Part shown: one piece after another, positions 1 through 8,390 of the stretch
Position numbering within the stretch: position 1 is the first letter of the stretch
Layout of the letters: each line of letters starts with the position of its first letter
DNA from: Mycolicibacterium duvalii
GTDB lineage: Bacteria; Actinomycetota; Actinomycetes; Mycobacteriales; Mycobacteriaceae
Reading direction: 5' to 3'
Length of the DNA stretch: 64,000 nucleotides
Assembly: GCF_010726645.1 (NCBI RefSeq)
Contig: NZ_AP022563.1
Span: forward strand, 2,604,001-2,668,000
Translations under genes and position numbers: made by a program
Notes under the pieces: generated by a model
Told to the model about the DNA's origin: nothing
What the model saw: only the letters and a program-made list of their open reading frames with translations
Database searches by the model: none

Positions 1-46
1 CCACGAGGTTGTACAGTTCGACCACCTCGCGCGCGGATCGGCTCAT
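1..46 (-). CDS. N-terminal fragment of an unidentified CDS cut by the window edge
   Basis: An ATG on the minus strand at 46 opens a frame reading MSRSAREVVELYNLV and running off the window. Its ATGA overlaps the stop of the upstream phosphotransferase gene (stop 45-43), so the two are probably translationally coupled. The helix-like N-terminus with VVELYN resembles SnoaL/NTF2-like proteins, but 15 residues are too few to assign a family. Confidence 0.5.
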   Translation of the reverse strand, partial: MSRSAREVVELYNLV

Positions 47-1125
47 GCGAAGACCTCCAGCGCGCCGACGTCGGTGATCGCCGCGACCGCCCGGTCGGTC
101 AGCTCGAGGCACAACGCCCGTGACCGCACCGGCAGCGCATCCCAGCCGAGCAGGGTGATGACGGGCAGCACCATGAAGTAGACGACGGCGTAACGGTAAC
201 GTCGCCAGGCGTCGTCGAACGGATACTCCGTCACGCCGCGTGCCGCGAGTTGTTGCAGATACTCGTGGACCAGCGCTTCGTCGTGCCCGCGGCGGACCTC
301 GGTGCGCAGGCCCTGGCTGACCAGATACGCGATGTCGGCGATGCCGCAGCCCGTCGCGGCGAACTGGAAGTCGACGACCTTGAGCCGGTCACCGTCGAAG
401 AACATGTTGTCGGCCCGGATGTCGCCGTGCAGCAGCATCGTGTGCTCGGCGAGCACCGACAGCGCCTCCCCGGCGCATTCGGCGAAACGTTCGGCGAAGC
501 GCGCGACGGGGCGCGGGATCGCGGCCGTGGTGTGCTCGCGGTACACCTGCCACCCGGGACCGAATGCCGGTAGCAGCAGATCACGGACCACCGGTGCGTC
601 CAAGCTCGGAAAGCTCTGCAACGACGTCACATTGGCCGGCTGCACCGACCACGCGTGCAGACCTGCCAGTTGCGCGATGGCCACCCGGGCCCGATCGAGC
701 GACAAACCGGCCAGATGATCGGCGTTCTCCCACGTTTGCAGATCTTCGAGCAACAGGACGAAGTCTGCCGACTCAGCGGCCATCCGGGCGCTGAAGACCG
801 CAGGGGTGTCCATCGGCGCCTGGGTGGCCACCTCACGGTAGAAGGCGACTTCGCGCCGGTACCCGCCCAGCAGATCCATCGCGCCGCGCGCGTCCGAGTC
901 GGCCGGCAGTTTTGCGATCAGCGTGGCCGGTACCTCAGGGCTTCCGTCCAGGCTCAAGCGGTACAACAGCGACGAGAAGCCGGAGTCCGCGGCGATACGC
1001 TGTGCCCGAACCTCGTTGACCTGCAACGCGTTCGACAGACCGCTGTCAGACCGGAGGGCCGCGGTGAGCCATTCGGCGGTGACCTCCCCGATCCCCGAGG
1101 GGACCTCGGCGTGCCCGATGGTCAC
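43..1125 (-). CDS. Kinase-like phosphotransferase (APH / choline-kinase fold)
   Basis: About 360 residues of the aminoglycoside phosphotransferase-like fold. The C-terminal half carries the catalytic loop HGDIRADN followed by the metal-binding VVDFQ, which is the Brenner-motif pair HGDxxxxN...DF. The family phosphorylates small hydroxylated molecules; mycobacteria have many uncharacterised members, often beside acyl-CoA dehydrogenase or SDR genes, so the substrate is unknown. The frame is open to a TTG at 1161, but a GGGGAGG seven bases before the GTG at 1125 makes 1125 the likelier start and leaves the palindrome at 1159-1173 outside the gene. It is divergent from the TetR gene at 1195 and overlaps the next minus-strand gene by ATGA. 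A role in modifying the ligand of that TetR is possible but unproven. Confidence 0.8.
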   Translation of the reverse strand: MTIGHAEVPSGIGEVTAEWLTAALRSDSGLSNALQVNEVRAQRIAADSGFSSLLYRLSLDGSPEVPATLIAKLPADSDARGAMDLLGGYRREVAFYREVATQAPMDTPAVFSARMAAESADFVLLLEDLQTWENADHLAGLSLDRARVAIAQLAGLHAWSVQPANVTSLQSFPSLDAPVVRDLLLPAFGPGWQVYREHTTAAIPRPVARFAERFAECAGEALSVLAEHTMLLHGDIRADNMFFDGDRLKVVDFQFAATGCGIADIAYLVSQGLRTEVRRGHDEALVHEYLQQLAARGVTEYPFDDAWRRYRYAVVYFMVLPVITLLGWDALPVRSRALCLELTDRAVAAITDVGALEVFA

Positions 1126-1158
1126 CGATCGACCTCCCCAGGATAATTTGACGCTGAA

Positions 1159-1173
1159 CAACTAAGTTAGTTG
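1159..1173. promoter_or_regulatory. Perfect 15-bp palindrome, likely TetR operator
   Basis: CAACTAA-G-TTAGTTG is a perfect inverted repeat in the 69-bp gap between the phosphotransferase start (1125) and the TetR start (1195). A -10-like TAACAT lies at 1183-1188, so a repressor here would block the tetR promoter. TetR genes commonly bind palindromes in the divergent promoter next to them, so autoregulation is the simplest reading. Confidence 0.7.
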
Positions 1174-1194
1174 CCGACGGTTTAACATGCAAGC

Positions 1195-1815
1195 GTGCCT
1201 TCGCCCGTGCGCGGCCTGCGCCAGTCCCAGCGCGTCGAGACGTCGAACCGGCGCATGCTGCGGGCCGCCGCGGATCTGATCGTCGAAAAAGGCTGGGAGG
1301 CAACGACGGCCGCCGAGATCGGGCGGCGCGCCGGGTACAGCAGGGCGATGGTCCATGCGCGGTACGGCAGCAAGGACGCGATCCTCGAGGAGTTCCTCGG
1401 CGAGTACGTCAAGCGGCTCAACCCCGACCCCGACCCCGGCAGTGACGGGATGGCCCAGGTGCTTGCCCACTTCGACCGCATCGAGGAGATCTACGGCACT
1501 GATCCCGCACTGCTCAAAGCGATGTTCGTGGCGACCTTCGAGGCGGTCAAGACCACCTCACCACTGCGCGACCGGGTCCGCGCACAGTTACGCAGCGGGG
1601 CGGTCAAGGTCGATGCCGGCCTGCGCAACGGCATCGTCGACGGATCGGTCCGCGCCGACATCGACGTCGACGCCGCGGTGCGTGACATCACCGCTGCGGT
1701 GTTCGGCATCGCGTACCAATGGGTGGTGGTCGCCGAGGACCACCACCTGCCGACCGAACTGCAGGCGGCCCGGGACCGGATCATCGACTCGTACGGTCAG
1801 CGGCATTTCGACTGA
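1195..1815 (+). CDS. TetR/AcrR-family transcriptional regulator
   Basis: A 206-residue protein with an N-terminal TetR helix-turn-helix (about residues 15-60: RRMLRAAADLIVEKGWEATT, AEIGRRAGYSRAMVHARYGSK) and a divergent C-terminal ligand domain. The start is GTG without a clear ribosome site. TAACAT at 1183-1188 places a -10 box seven bases before the GTG, so the transcript may be leaderless, which is common in mycobacteria. It probably represses itself and the divergent phosphotransferase through 1159-1173. Its 3' end overlaps the convergent hydrolase gene by 35 bp. The ligand is unknown. Confidence 0.88.
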   Translation: MPSPVRGLRQSQRVETSNRRMLRAAADLIVEKGWEATTAAEIGRRAGYSRAMVHARYGSKDAILEEFLGEYVKRLNPDPDPGSDGMAQVLAHFDRIEEIYGTDPALLKAMFVATFEAVKTTSPLRDRVRAQLRSGAVKVDAGLRNGIVDGSVRADIDVDAAVRDITAAVFGIAYQWVVVAEDHHLPTELQAARDRIIDSYGQRHFD

Positions 1816-2908
1816 CCGCACGTAGCAGCTCCTCGCCGGCCCGCTGCACCCCCGGCGCGAACAGATGCCCGACGTGACTTCCGCGGTGCCAATGCAATCG
1901 GCCACCCCAGCGCTCGTGCAGTGACTGGGCGGTCTCCCGATGCGCCATCTGGTCATACCACGCGCCGACGACCAACCGGCGCTCCGGCGGCGCGCTCGGC
2001 GTGACCGACTGATAGTCCACCACCGTCATCATCTTCTCGGCGGCGCCGGATTGCAGAACCCCGACGGTGTCGCGCACCGACGGGCCCCACCGCCCGAGAT
2101 GGGCTGCGATCATCGCGTTGAGTCCGGCGATCGGTGTGTAGACCGCCACGGCGTCGACCGGCTCGAGGTGGGCCACCAGCCCGGCCACCGGGCTGCCCAT
2201 GGAGACCCCCGAGACGACGGTGGCCTCGGCCTGCGGTCGCAGCCAACGCACCACGGCGCGCACCTCCGACACCGCGCGCATCATCCCGGCGACATTGGCC
2301 ACCGGATCCATGCCCGGATAGCGCGGCCAGTGGGACTGCCGTACGCCGCAGCCCGGCTGCACCGGCAGCGCGATGTTGAAGCCGAGCTCGTCCTGGAGTC
2401 GGCGGGCCCGCGAGACCAGCAGGTCGATGGGCTGGCCCTGTCCGGCGCCATGCACCCACACCAGCCAGGGCCGCGGCCGGTCGTCGTCGCGGCACAGGTG
2501 CAGCACGGCGGTCGACGGGCCGCCGAAGCCCTCGGCGGCCAACGGCTCCGGCAGCAGGGGGTCGTGGTCGAACGTGACCTGTTCGTAGCTGTGCCGACCG
2601 AACCGGCGGCGCCGACGTGACCTGACGCGCAACGGGTTCGGTTCGGCGTGCACCTCGGCCACGCTGTCCCCGGCGAGTTGCTCAACGATCCGAGCGCACG
2701 ACACGGCGGTGCGCTCGAGCCGCGGCGGCGGCGCGGTCAGCGTCAGGCCGGTCAACGCCAGTTGGTCGAGCACCACCTCACCGAGTTGGCGGGCGCCGGA
2801 CAGGGACCACGCGTTCCAATCCCCGGACGCGGTGAGCGCGGTGTGCGCCCGAGGCAGCACCCCGGCGAAATCGGCCGTGACCCGCCAGACCCGCTCGGGC
2901 GCCTTCAT
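1781..2908 (-). CDS. Alpha/beta-hydrolase, probable esterase/lactonase partner of the BVMO
   Basis: About 375 residues with an alpha/beta-hydrolase core in the second half: an oxyanion-type LVWVHGAGQG and a nucleophile elbow GVSMG. Late histidines (RGSHVGHLF) can supply the catalytic base. The first 120 residues look like a lid or accessory region. Its ATG (2908) overlaps the stop of the Baeyer-Villiger monooxygenase (ATGA), so the two are coupled. In alicyclic ketone pathways a BVMO forms an ester or lactone and a neighbouring esterase opens it; this pairing supports that role, though the exact substrate is unknown. The 3' end overlaps the convergent TetR gene. Confidence 0.8.
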   Translation of the reverse strand: MKAPERVWRVTADFAGVLPRAHTALTASGDWNAWSLSGARQLGEVVLDQLALTGLTLTAPPPRLERTAVSCARIVEQLAGDSVAEVHAEPNPLRVRSRRRRRFGRHSYEQVTFDHDPLLPEPLAAEGFGGPSTAVLHLCRDDDRPRPWLVWVHGAGQGQPIDLLVSRARRLQDELGFNIALPVQPGCGVRQSHWPRYPGMDPVANVAGMMRAVSEVRAVVRWLRPQAEATVVSGVSMGSPVAGLVAHLEPVDAVAVYTPIAGLNAMIAAHLGRWGPSVRDTVGVLQSGAAEKMMTVVDYQSVTPSAPPERRLVVGAWYDQMAHRETAQSLHERWGGRLHWHRGSHVGHLFAPGVQRAGEELLRAVSRNAADRTSR

Positions 2909-4554
2909 GCCAGCGTGAACCCGGTGTAGCCGGCAGCGGCGATCTCGTCGCACCGGCGGCGGTACTCCGGGATGCCGGCGGTGTAGCCCATGTACATGCG
3001 CTTCTTGCCCGGCACATTGGCGCCGTTGTACCAGGAGTGACACGACGGATGCACCAGCACCGTGGGCTCGACCAGCGCGGTGGCATGCTCGATCCACTCG
3101 CGCTGCGCGTCGGGTTGCGCTTCGATGGTGCGGAATCCGTGCTCGCGCAGGTAACGGACGCAATCACCGATCCATTCCACGTGCTGTTCCAACGCGGCGA
3201 CGAAATTGGTTGCCGCCGAGGGGCTGCCGGGCCCCTGGATGATGAACAGATTGGGAAAGCCCGCCACCGCCAGGCCCAGGTAGCTCAGCGGCCCCTCGTC
3301 GGACCAGAAATCCCGCAACGACCTCCCGCCCCGGCCGCGCACGTCGATGCGCGTCAAGGCGCCGGTCATCGCGTCGAATCCGGTGGCATAGACGATGACG
3401 TCGAGCTCATGCAGGCCGCGCTGCGTCTCGATGCCGTCGGGCCGCACCGCAACGATGGGATCCTCGCGCAGATCCACGAGGGTCACGTTGTCGCGGTTGA
3501 AGGTCTCGTAGTATCCCTGATCGATGATGGGCCGTTTGCAGCCGAACGGATGGCTGGGGGTCAGGGCCCGCGCAGTCGCGGGATCCTTGACGATGCGCGC
3601 CACCGCCTCCCCGTAGAGGCGGGTGGCCATGCGGTTGGCTTCGATGTCGAAGAACACGTCGCCCCAGTTCAGCGCACCCATCACGCCACCCTCGTCGACC
3701 GCGCGGAGTTGCTCTTCTCGCGTCGCCGTCTTTACCGGAGGTTTGGTGAGCATCTCCAGCATCACTGAGAACGCGCTGAGCCGTGCTGCCCCGACGGGGT
3801 GCGCACGCTGGGCGGCCCGGATCTCCGGGTAGCGCGCTTTCAGGTCGTCAAGCTCGCCGGGCTCGAAAGCCCGGACCTCCCACGGCAGGGTGTAGGCCGG
3901 TGAGCGCTGGAACACGGTGAGGGTGGCGGCTTCTCGTGCCACCACCGGGATCAGCTGCACGCCGGTGGAGCCGGTCCCGATGACCCCGACGCGCCGACCT
4001 GCGAGGTCGACGCCGTCGCGGGGCCAGCGGCTGCTGTGCAGCGAGGTTCCGGTGAAGTCGTCCATGCCGGGGATGGCCGGTTCCAGCGGGGTCGACAGGA
4101 TGCCGGTGGCCGCGACGACGTAGCGCGCGGCGACCGTCTCCCCCGACGCCAGCGCGAGCCTCCAGGTGGCGCCCGGCTCGTCGAAGGTCATCGACACCAC
4201 CTCCGCACCGAAGGTGATGTCACGGCGCAGGTCGAGGCGGTCGGCGACGAAATTCAGGTAGGCCTCGATCTCCGGCTGCGCCGGCATCGTCTCGGTCCAG
4301 ACCCACTCCTGCTGAATGTCGTCGGAGAAGGAATAGGAGTACTCGATGCTCTCGATGTCGCATCGGGCGCCGGGATAGCGATTGACCAGCCAGGTGCCGC
4401 CGACGCTGTCGGCTTTCTCCAGCACCCGCACCCGACAACCCAGGTCCCGCAGCCGGTGCAACGCATAAAGCCCGGAGAACCCGGCGCCTACGACGATGAC
4501 GTCGAAAGGGTCGCACTGGTCGGGACCGGTCGGTTCGGCAGTCGTCGGCGGCAC
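2905..4554 (-). CDS. Flavin-dependent Baeyer-Villiger monooxygenase (type I)
   Basis: About 549 residues with the full type I BVMO plan: an FAD Rossmann motif GAGFSG near residue 23, GGTW followed by NRYPGARCD near residue 52, the BVMO fingerprint FTGTSLHSSRWP (FxGxxxHxxxWP, residues 167-178), and an NADPH Rossmann motif GTGSTG near residue 193. This separates it from ordinary FMOs and N-hydroxylases. It would insert oxygen beside a ketone to give an ester or lactone using FAD, NADPH and O2. The open frame extends upstream, but AGGAAG seven bases before the GTG at 4554 (or GTG 4560) sets the start. It is transcribed with the hydrolase at 1781-2908, from a promoter within the operator at 4603-4619. 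Confidence 0.9.
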   Translation of the reverse strand: MPPTTAEPTGPDQCDPFDVIVVGAGFSGLYALHRLRDLGCRVRVLEKADSVGGTWLVNRYPGARCDIESIEYSYSFSDDIQQEWVWTETMPAQPEIEAYLNFVADRLDLRRDITFGAEVVSMTFDEPGATWRLALASGETVAARYVVAATGILSTPLEPAIPGMDDFTGTSLHSSRWPRDGVDLAGRRVGVIGTGSTGVQLIPVVAREAATLTVFQRSPAYTLPWEVRAFEPGELDDLKARYPEIRAAQRAHPVGAARLSAFSVMLEMLTKPPVKTATREEQLRAVDEGGVMGALNWGDVFFDIEANRMATRLYGEAVARIVKDPATARALTPSHPFGCKRPIIDQGYYETFNRDNVTLVDLREDPIVAVRPDGIETQRGLHELDVIVYATGFDAMTGALTRIDVRGRGGRSLRDFWSDEGPLSYLGLAVAGFPNLFIIQGPGSPSAATNFVAALEQHVEWIGDCVRYLREHGFRTIEAQPDAQREWIEHATALVEPTVLVHPSCHSWYNGANVPGKKRMYMGYTAGIPEYRRRCDEIAAAGYTGFTLA

Positions 4555-4601
4555 TGTCACTCTTCCTTGCCCGCTCGTGGCCGGCGTCGCTTTGCGATTG
4601 A

Positions 4602-4620
4602 TACTGTAACTATTACAGTA
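4602..4620. promoter_or_regulatory. Shared operator O1 with divergent -10 boxes
   Basis: TACTGTAACTATTACAGTA is a perfect inverted repeat (arms TACTGTAA/TTACAGTA, 3-bp centre) between the BVMO and LLM genes. Each arm contains TACAGT reading outward (minus strand 4608-4603, plus strand 4614-4619), a TANNNT -10 box. Predicted transcription starts are near 4596 and 4626, upstream of both genes. The same motif recurs at 11054, 11903, 14790, 18751 and 29804. Confidence 0.85.
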
Positions 4621-4681
4621 GTGGCGCCGAGCATGGGACGGATTCGGCGATCGAGCCACTGCGACGCCGGAGGCGGAGGCA

Positions 4682-5647
4682 ATGCGATACACCTTGGAGT
4701 ATCCCGGCGACCTGCCGGCCGCCAGCGCCGACTTCGGCCGTCCGGGGGTGATCGCCGATGTGGTGACCGCCGCCGAAGCGGCCGGTTTCGACGCGGTGGC
4801 GTTGAGCGACCACCCCGCCCCGTCGATGAAGTGGCGCGCCCACGGAGGGCACGACACCCTCGACCCGGTCGCGGCGCTGAGCTTCATGGCGGCCGTGACC
4901 ACACGGATCAGCCTGATGACCAACCTGTTCGTGCTGCCGTACCGCAACCCCTACCTCGCCGCCAAGGCGCTGACCACGCTGGACCGACTGTCCGGGGGCC
5001 GGCTCATCGCCGGGCTGGGCGCCGGTTACCTGCGCTCGGAGTTCGCCGCGCTCGGTGTCGAATTCTCCGACCGCGCAGCGTTGTTCGACGAGGCACTGGC
5101 GGCCCTGTGGAGCATCTGGGTGGATCCCGACACCCCGGTGCGCGGCCGCGGGTTCGCCACGGTGGGACCGGTCTGGCTGCAGCGGCCGGCACAGCGGCCC
5201 CATCCCCCGATCTGGATCGGCGGCAACGGCGCAGCAGCGCAGCGCCGCGTGGTCGAGTACGGCACCGGGTGGATGCCGATCATCGCTCCCGAGGTGCTGG
5301 CCGCCACGATGCGCACGACGGCGATTCCCGACGTCGACGCCTTCTCCCGGTCGGTGACGCGGCTGCGGGACCGGATGGCCGCTGCCGGCCGCGATCCGCG
5401 CACGCTGGATGTGCAGGTGATCTGCCCGGCGGTCGACGTCGGCGACGCCGCCGGGACGGCCCGCACGCTCGAGACACTCGAAGCACTCGCCGCCGCCGGC
5501 GCGACCTGGGCACTGATCCGCGCCGACGGCCGGTCTCCGCGGGCCGCGCGGGAGTTCATCGACGCGTTCGGTTCGGCCGTGATCCGCCGCCGCACGCTGG
5601 CCGCCACCTCGCCGGCGCCCCCGGCCCTTTCGAAGGAGATGTCGTGA
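4682..5647 (+). CDS. LLM-class (F420-type) flavin-dependent oxidoreductase
   Basis: A 321-residue luciferase-like TIM-barrel protein. Family hallmarks are the N-terminal AAEAAGFDAVALSDHP, the central KALTTLDRLSGGRLIAGLGAG and the PPIWIGGNG segment that binds the cofactor phosphate. In mycobacteria most members use F420 for hydride transfer, but the sequence alone does not exclude FMN. It is the first gene of a plus-strand operon; its stop overlaps the GTG of the Rieske gene (GTGA). It likely oxidises or reduces an intermediate of the same pathway. Regulated through O1. Confidence 0.85.
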   Translation: MRYTLEYPGDLPAASADFGRPGVIADVVTAAEAAGFDAVALSDHPAPSMKWRAHGGHDTLDPVAALSFMAAVTTRISLMTNLFVLPYRNPYLAAKALTTLDRLSGGRLIAGLGAGYLRSEFAALGVEFSDRAALFDEALAALWSIWVDPDTPVRGRGFATVGPVWLQRPAQRPHPPIWIGGNGAAAQRRVVEYGTGWMPIIAPEVLAATMRTTAIPDVDAFSRSVTRLRDRMAAAGRDPRTLDVQVICPAVDVGDAAGTARTLETLEALAAAGATWALIRADGRSPRAAREFIDAFGSAVIRRRTLAATSPAPPALSKEMS

Positions 5648-6648
5648 AAGTTCCGTTCACATGGAAGGTCACCGGCTGGTTCATGATCGGGTGGTCGGCC
5701 GAGTTCGAGGTCGGCGATGTCAAGGCGCTGAAGTACTTCGGCGAGGATCTGACCGCCTACCGCGACGAGTCCGGCGAACTGCATGTGCTCGAAGCACACT
5801 GCAAGCATCTCGGCGCCCACATCGGACATGGCGGCAAGGTGGTCGGCGACTGCGTGGAATGCCCGTTCCACGGCTGGCGCTGGGGTCCCGACGGGGCCAA
5901 CACCTACATCCCGTACCAGCCGGACCGCCCCAACCGCGGCCTGCGACTGCGCTCCTACCCGGTCAAGGAGCAGTACGGCTGCATCTTCATGTGGTACCAA
6001 CCGCACGGTAAGGAACCGCAGTGGGAGCTCCCCGACATCTTTCACAAGTTCCCCCAGTTCGAGACCGACGCCAACGCCTATTACCGGCCCTATCCGGAGT
6101 TCTCCAGCCGCGCCGACGCGATCCCGGTGCACCCGCAGATCGTGGCCGAGAACGGCCCGGACAGTTCGCACTTCCGGTACGTGCACGGCGCCACCGTGAC
6201 CCCGGTGTGTCTGCACTGGGAGCACGTGGACCAGGAGTGGCGCTTCCTGACCGGGTGGCCCGACGCCCGCAGCGAGGACCCCGACACGATGGCACTGCGC
6301 ATCCACAGCCATTTCTCCGGCCTCGGCTTCGCGATGAGCGCGTTCGAGGGCTCCTCGAACCACCGGCTGATCTTCGCCTGCACCCCGGTCGACGACGAGG
6401 TCTCGGACATGTTCTATTCGATCTGGTGGCCCAAAGTGCCGGGCGAGACGTCGGACGTCCCGCCGGCCGAGGTGCGCGCCAAGGTCGAGAAGCAGTTCCT
6501 GAAGACCGTGTGGGAGGACTGCGACATCTGGCGTTACCAGAAGTACGTGGAGAATCCGCCGCTGGCGAAGGTCGACGCCAAGCCCTACATGGCGATGCGC
6601 AGGTGGGCTCAGCAGTTCTACGAGGTACCGCCCGCCGGCACCGCGTGA
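5644..6648 (+). CDS. Rieske non-heme iron oxygenase, KshA-like terminal component
   Basis: A 334-residue terminal oxygenase. The Rieske [2Fe-2S] ligands are C53-x-H55 and C73-x-x-H76 (CKH, CPFH). The mononuclear iron site is in NGPDSSHFRYVH, giving D-x2-H-x4-H. Size and layout resemble 3-ketosteroid 9-alpha-hydroxylase oxygenase (KshA) and related monooxygenases, so a bulky alicyclic or steroid-like substrate is plausible. It needs a ferredoxin-NAD reductase such as KshB, and none is encoded in this window. It starts with GTG after AAGGAG and is coupled to the LLM gene by a GTGA overlap. Confidence 0.88.
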   Translation: MKVPFTWKVTGWFMIGWSAEFEVGDVKALKYFGEDLTAYRDESGELHVLEAHCKHLGAHIGHGGKVVGDCVECPFHGWRWGPDGANTYIPYQPDRPNRGLRLRSYPVKEQYGCIFMWYQPHGKEPQWELPDIFHKFPQFETDANAYYRPYPEFSSRADAIPVHPQIVAENGPDSSHFRYVHGATVTPVCLHWEHVDQEWRFLTGWPDARSEDPDTMALRIHSHFSGLGFAMSAFEGSSNHRLIFACTPVDDEVSDMFYSIWWPKVPGETSDVPPAEVRAKVEKQFLKTVWEDCDIWRYQKYVENPPLAKVDAKPYMAMRRWAQQFYEVPPAGTA

Positions 6649-6736
6649 GGACGGCATGGGCCAGCGGCAGTGACGGCCCGCACACTCGAAGGATAGAGTC
6701 CTCAATGATTGTTCCGCCCCAGCGCTGAGAGGCCGT

Positions 6737-8389
6737 ATGTCTGAGACGACCCAGTTCACCGTTCCTGCGGCCGCGGACGCCATCGCGGCGGTCATCGGCG
6801 ACCGCGAGTTCATCGTCCAGGGGGATCGCCGCCTGACCTATGCCCAGGTCGTCGAGCGGTCCAACCGGTTGGCACGCTTCCTCCACGACCAGGGGCTGGG
6901 CTGCCACACCGAACGCTCGCAGCTGGGCGGCCACGAGGTCGGGCAGGACCTGCTGGGCATCTACGCCCACAACGGGCCCGAGTACGTCGAGGGCATGCTG
7001 GGCGCGTGGCGGGCCCGCGTCGCGCCGTTCAACGTCAACTACCGCTACGTCAAGAGCGAGCTGCAGTACCTGCTGGCCGACTCGGGTGCCACCGTGTTGC
7101 TGTATCACTCCGCGTTCGCGCCCCGGCTGGCCGAGGTGTTGCCGGACCTCCCGCAGCTGCGGGTGCTGATCCAGATCGCCGACGACTCCGGCAACGAATT
7201 GTTGCCCGGCGCCGTGGATTACGACTCGATCGTGGCTCAGGGACCGGCCGATCCGCCGCCGGTCACGCCGTCGCCCGATGATCTGTACGTGCTGTACACC
7301 GGCGGAACCACCGGCATGCCCAAGGGCGTGTTGTGGCGTGCGCACGACATCTTCATGGCCTCGTTCGGCGGGCGCAGCCTCTACACCGGCGAACTGGTGT
7401 CGACCTACGACGAGATCGCCCAGCGCTGCGCCGAGTCCCCGGGAACCTCCCTGCTGATCCTGCCGCCACTGATGCACGGTGCTGCACAGTGGGCCGTGTT
7501 CACCGCGATGAACACCGGCCAGACCGTGGTGTTCTCGGCGGTCACCAGCCACCTCGACGTCGACGACGTCATCGCGACCATCGAGCGCGAGAAACCCCTC
7601 GCTGTCACGGTCGTCGGGGATGCGATGGCGCGACCGCTGGCAGAGGCGTTCGAGCGCACCAGCGCCGACCTGTCCTCGCTGGCCGTCGTCGCCAACGGCG
7701 GCGCACAACTCACTCCGACGGCCAAACAGCGGCTGATCGACGCCAAAGAGAACCTGATGGTCGTCGACGGCGTGGGCTCCTCGGAAACCGGGGCCCAGAT
7801 GACGCACATGTCGGCGCCGGGGGCGGTGTCGACGGGGAAGTTCAATGCCGGACCCGACACCTACGTCGCCGCAGAGGATCTCAGCGCGATGCTGTCCCCC
7901 GGGCACGACGGCATCGGCTGGCTGGCACAACGCGGCTACGTGCCCCTGGGCTACAAGGGTGACGCGACCAAGACCGCGGCGACGTTCCCGGTGATCGACG
8001 GCGTGCGGTACTCCGTGCCCGGCGACCGGGCCCGCCATCTCGCCGACGGATCGATCGAACTGCTCGGCCGCGACTCGGTGACCATCAACTCCGGCGGCGA
8101 GAAGATCTTCGCCGAGGAGGTGGAATCGGCGGTGGCCTCCCATCCGGCAGTCGCCGACGTGGTCGTCGCGGGCCGCCCGAGCGAGCGTTGGGGGCAGGAG
8201 GTGGTGGCCGTGGTCGCGCTGGCCGACGGCGCACAGATCTCCGCCGAGGAATTGATCGAGCACGCGAGCCAGGTCATCGCACGCTACAAGCTGCCCAAGG
8301 CGGTGGTGTTCCGGCCGGTCATCGAGCGCAGTCCGGCCGGCAAGGCCGACTACCGGTGGGCGCGCGAACAGGCGATCAGCGGCGGCTGA
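6737..8389 (+). CDS. Acyl-CoA synthetase, FadD19-like
   Basis: A 550-residue ANL-superfamily enzyme forming an acyl-CoA from carboxylate, ATP and CoA via an acyl-AMP. The P-loop is YTGGTTGMPKG, with GSSETG later and a C-terminal SPAGKADYRWA where the A10 lysine lies. The C-terminal PAGKxDYRWA signature is typical of mycobacterial FadD17/FadD19-type ligases that activate branched or steroid side-chain acids. Around residues 55-70 it has an insertion of the form ERSxLxxxExGQD, shared with the ligase at 24264-25901. It lies 88 bp after the Rieske gene, probably in the same operon, and ends 1 bp before the convergent ALDH. Confidence 0.87.
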   Translation: MSETTQFTVPAAADAIAAVIGDREFIVQGDRRLTYAQVVERSNRLARFLHDQGLGCHTERSQLGGHEVGQDLLGIYAHNGPEYVEGMLGAWRARVAPFNVNYRYVKSELQYLLADSGATVLLYHSAFAPRLAEVLPDLPQLRVLIQIADDSGNELLPGAVDYDSIVAQGPADPPPVTPSPDDLYVLYTGGTTGMPKGVLWRAHDIFMASFGGRSLYTGELVSTYDEIAQRCAESPGTSLLILPPLMHGAAQWAVFTAMNTGQTVVFSAVTSHLDVDDVIATIEREKPLAVTVVGDAMARPLAEAFERTSADLSSLAVVANGGAQLTPTAKQRLIDAKENLMVVDGVGSSETGAQMTHMSAPGAVSTGKFNAGPDTYVAAEDLSAMLSPGHDGIGWLAQRGYVPLGYKGDATKTAATFPVIDGVRYSVPGDRARHLADGSIELLGRDSVTINSGGEKIFAEEVESAVASHPAVADVVVAGRPSERWGQEVVAVVALADGAQISAEELIEHASQVIARYKLPKAVVFRPVIERSPAGKADYRWAREQAISGG

Positions 8390-8390
8390 T

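Noticed and set aside
4036..5643. A long plus-strand frame continuing into the Rieske gene
   Set aside because: The part before 5644 is antisense to the BVMO and LLM genes, with arginine- and glycine-rich composition typical of GC-rich shadow frames. The Rieske start has its own AAGGAG and GTG.
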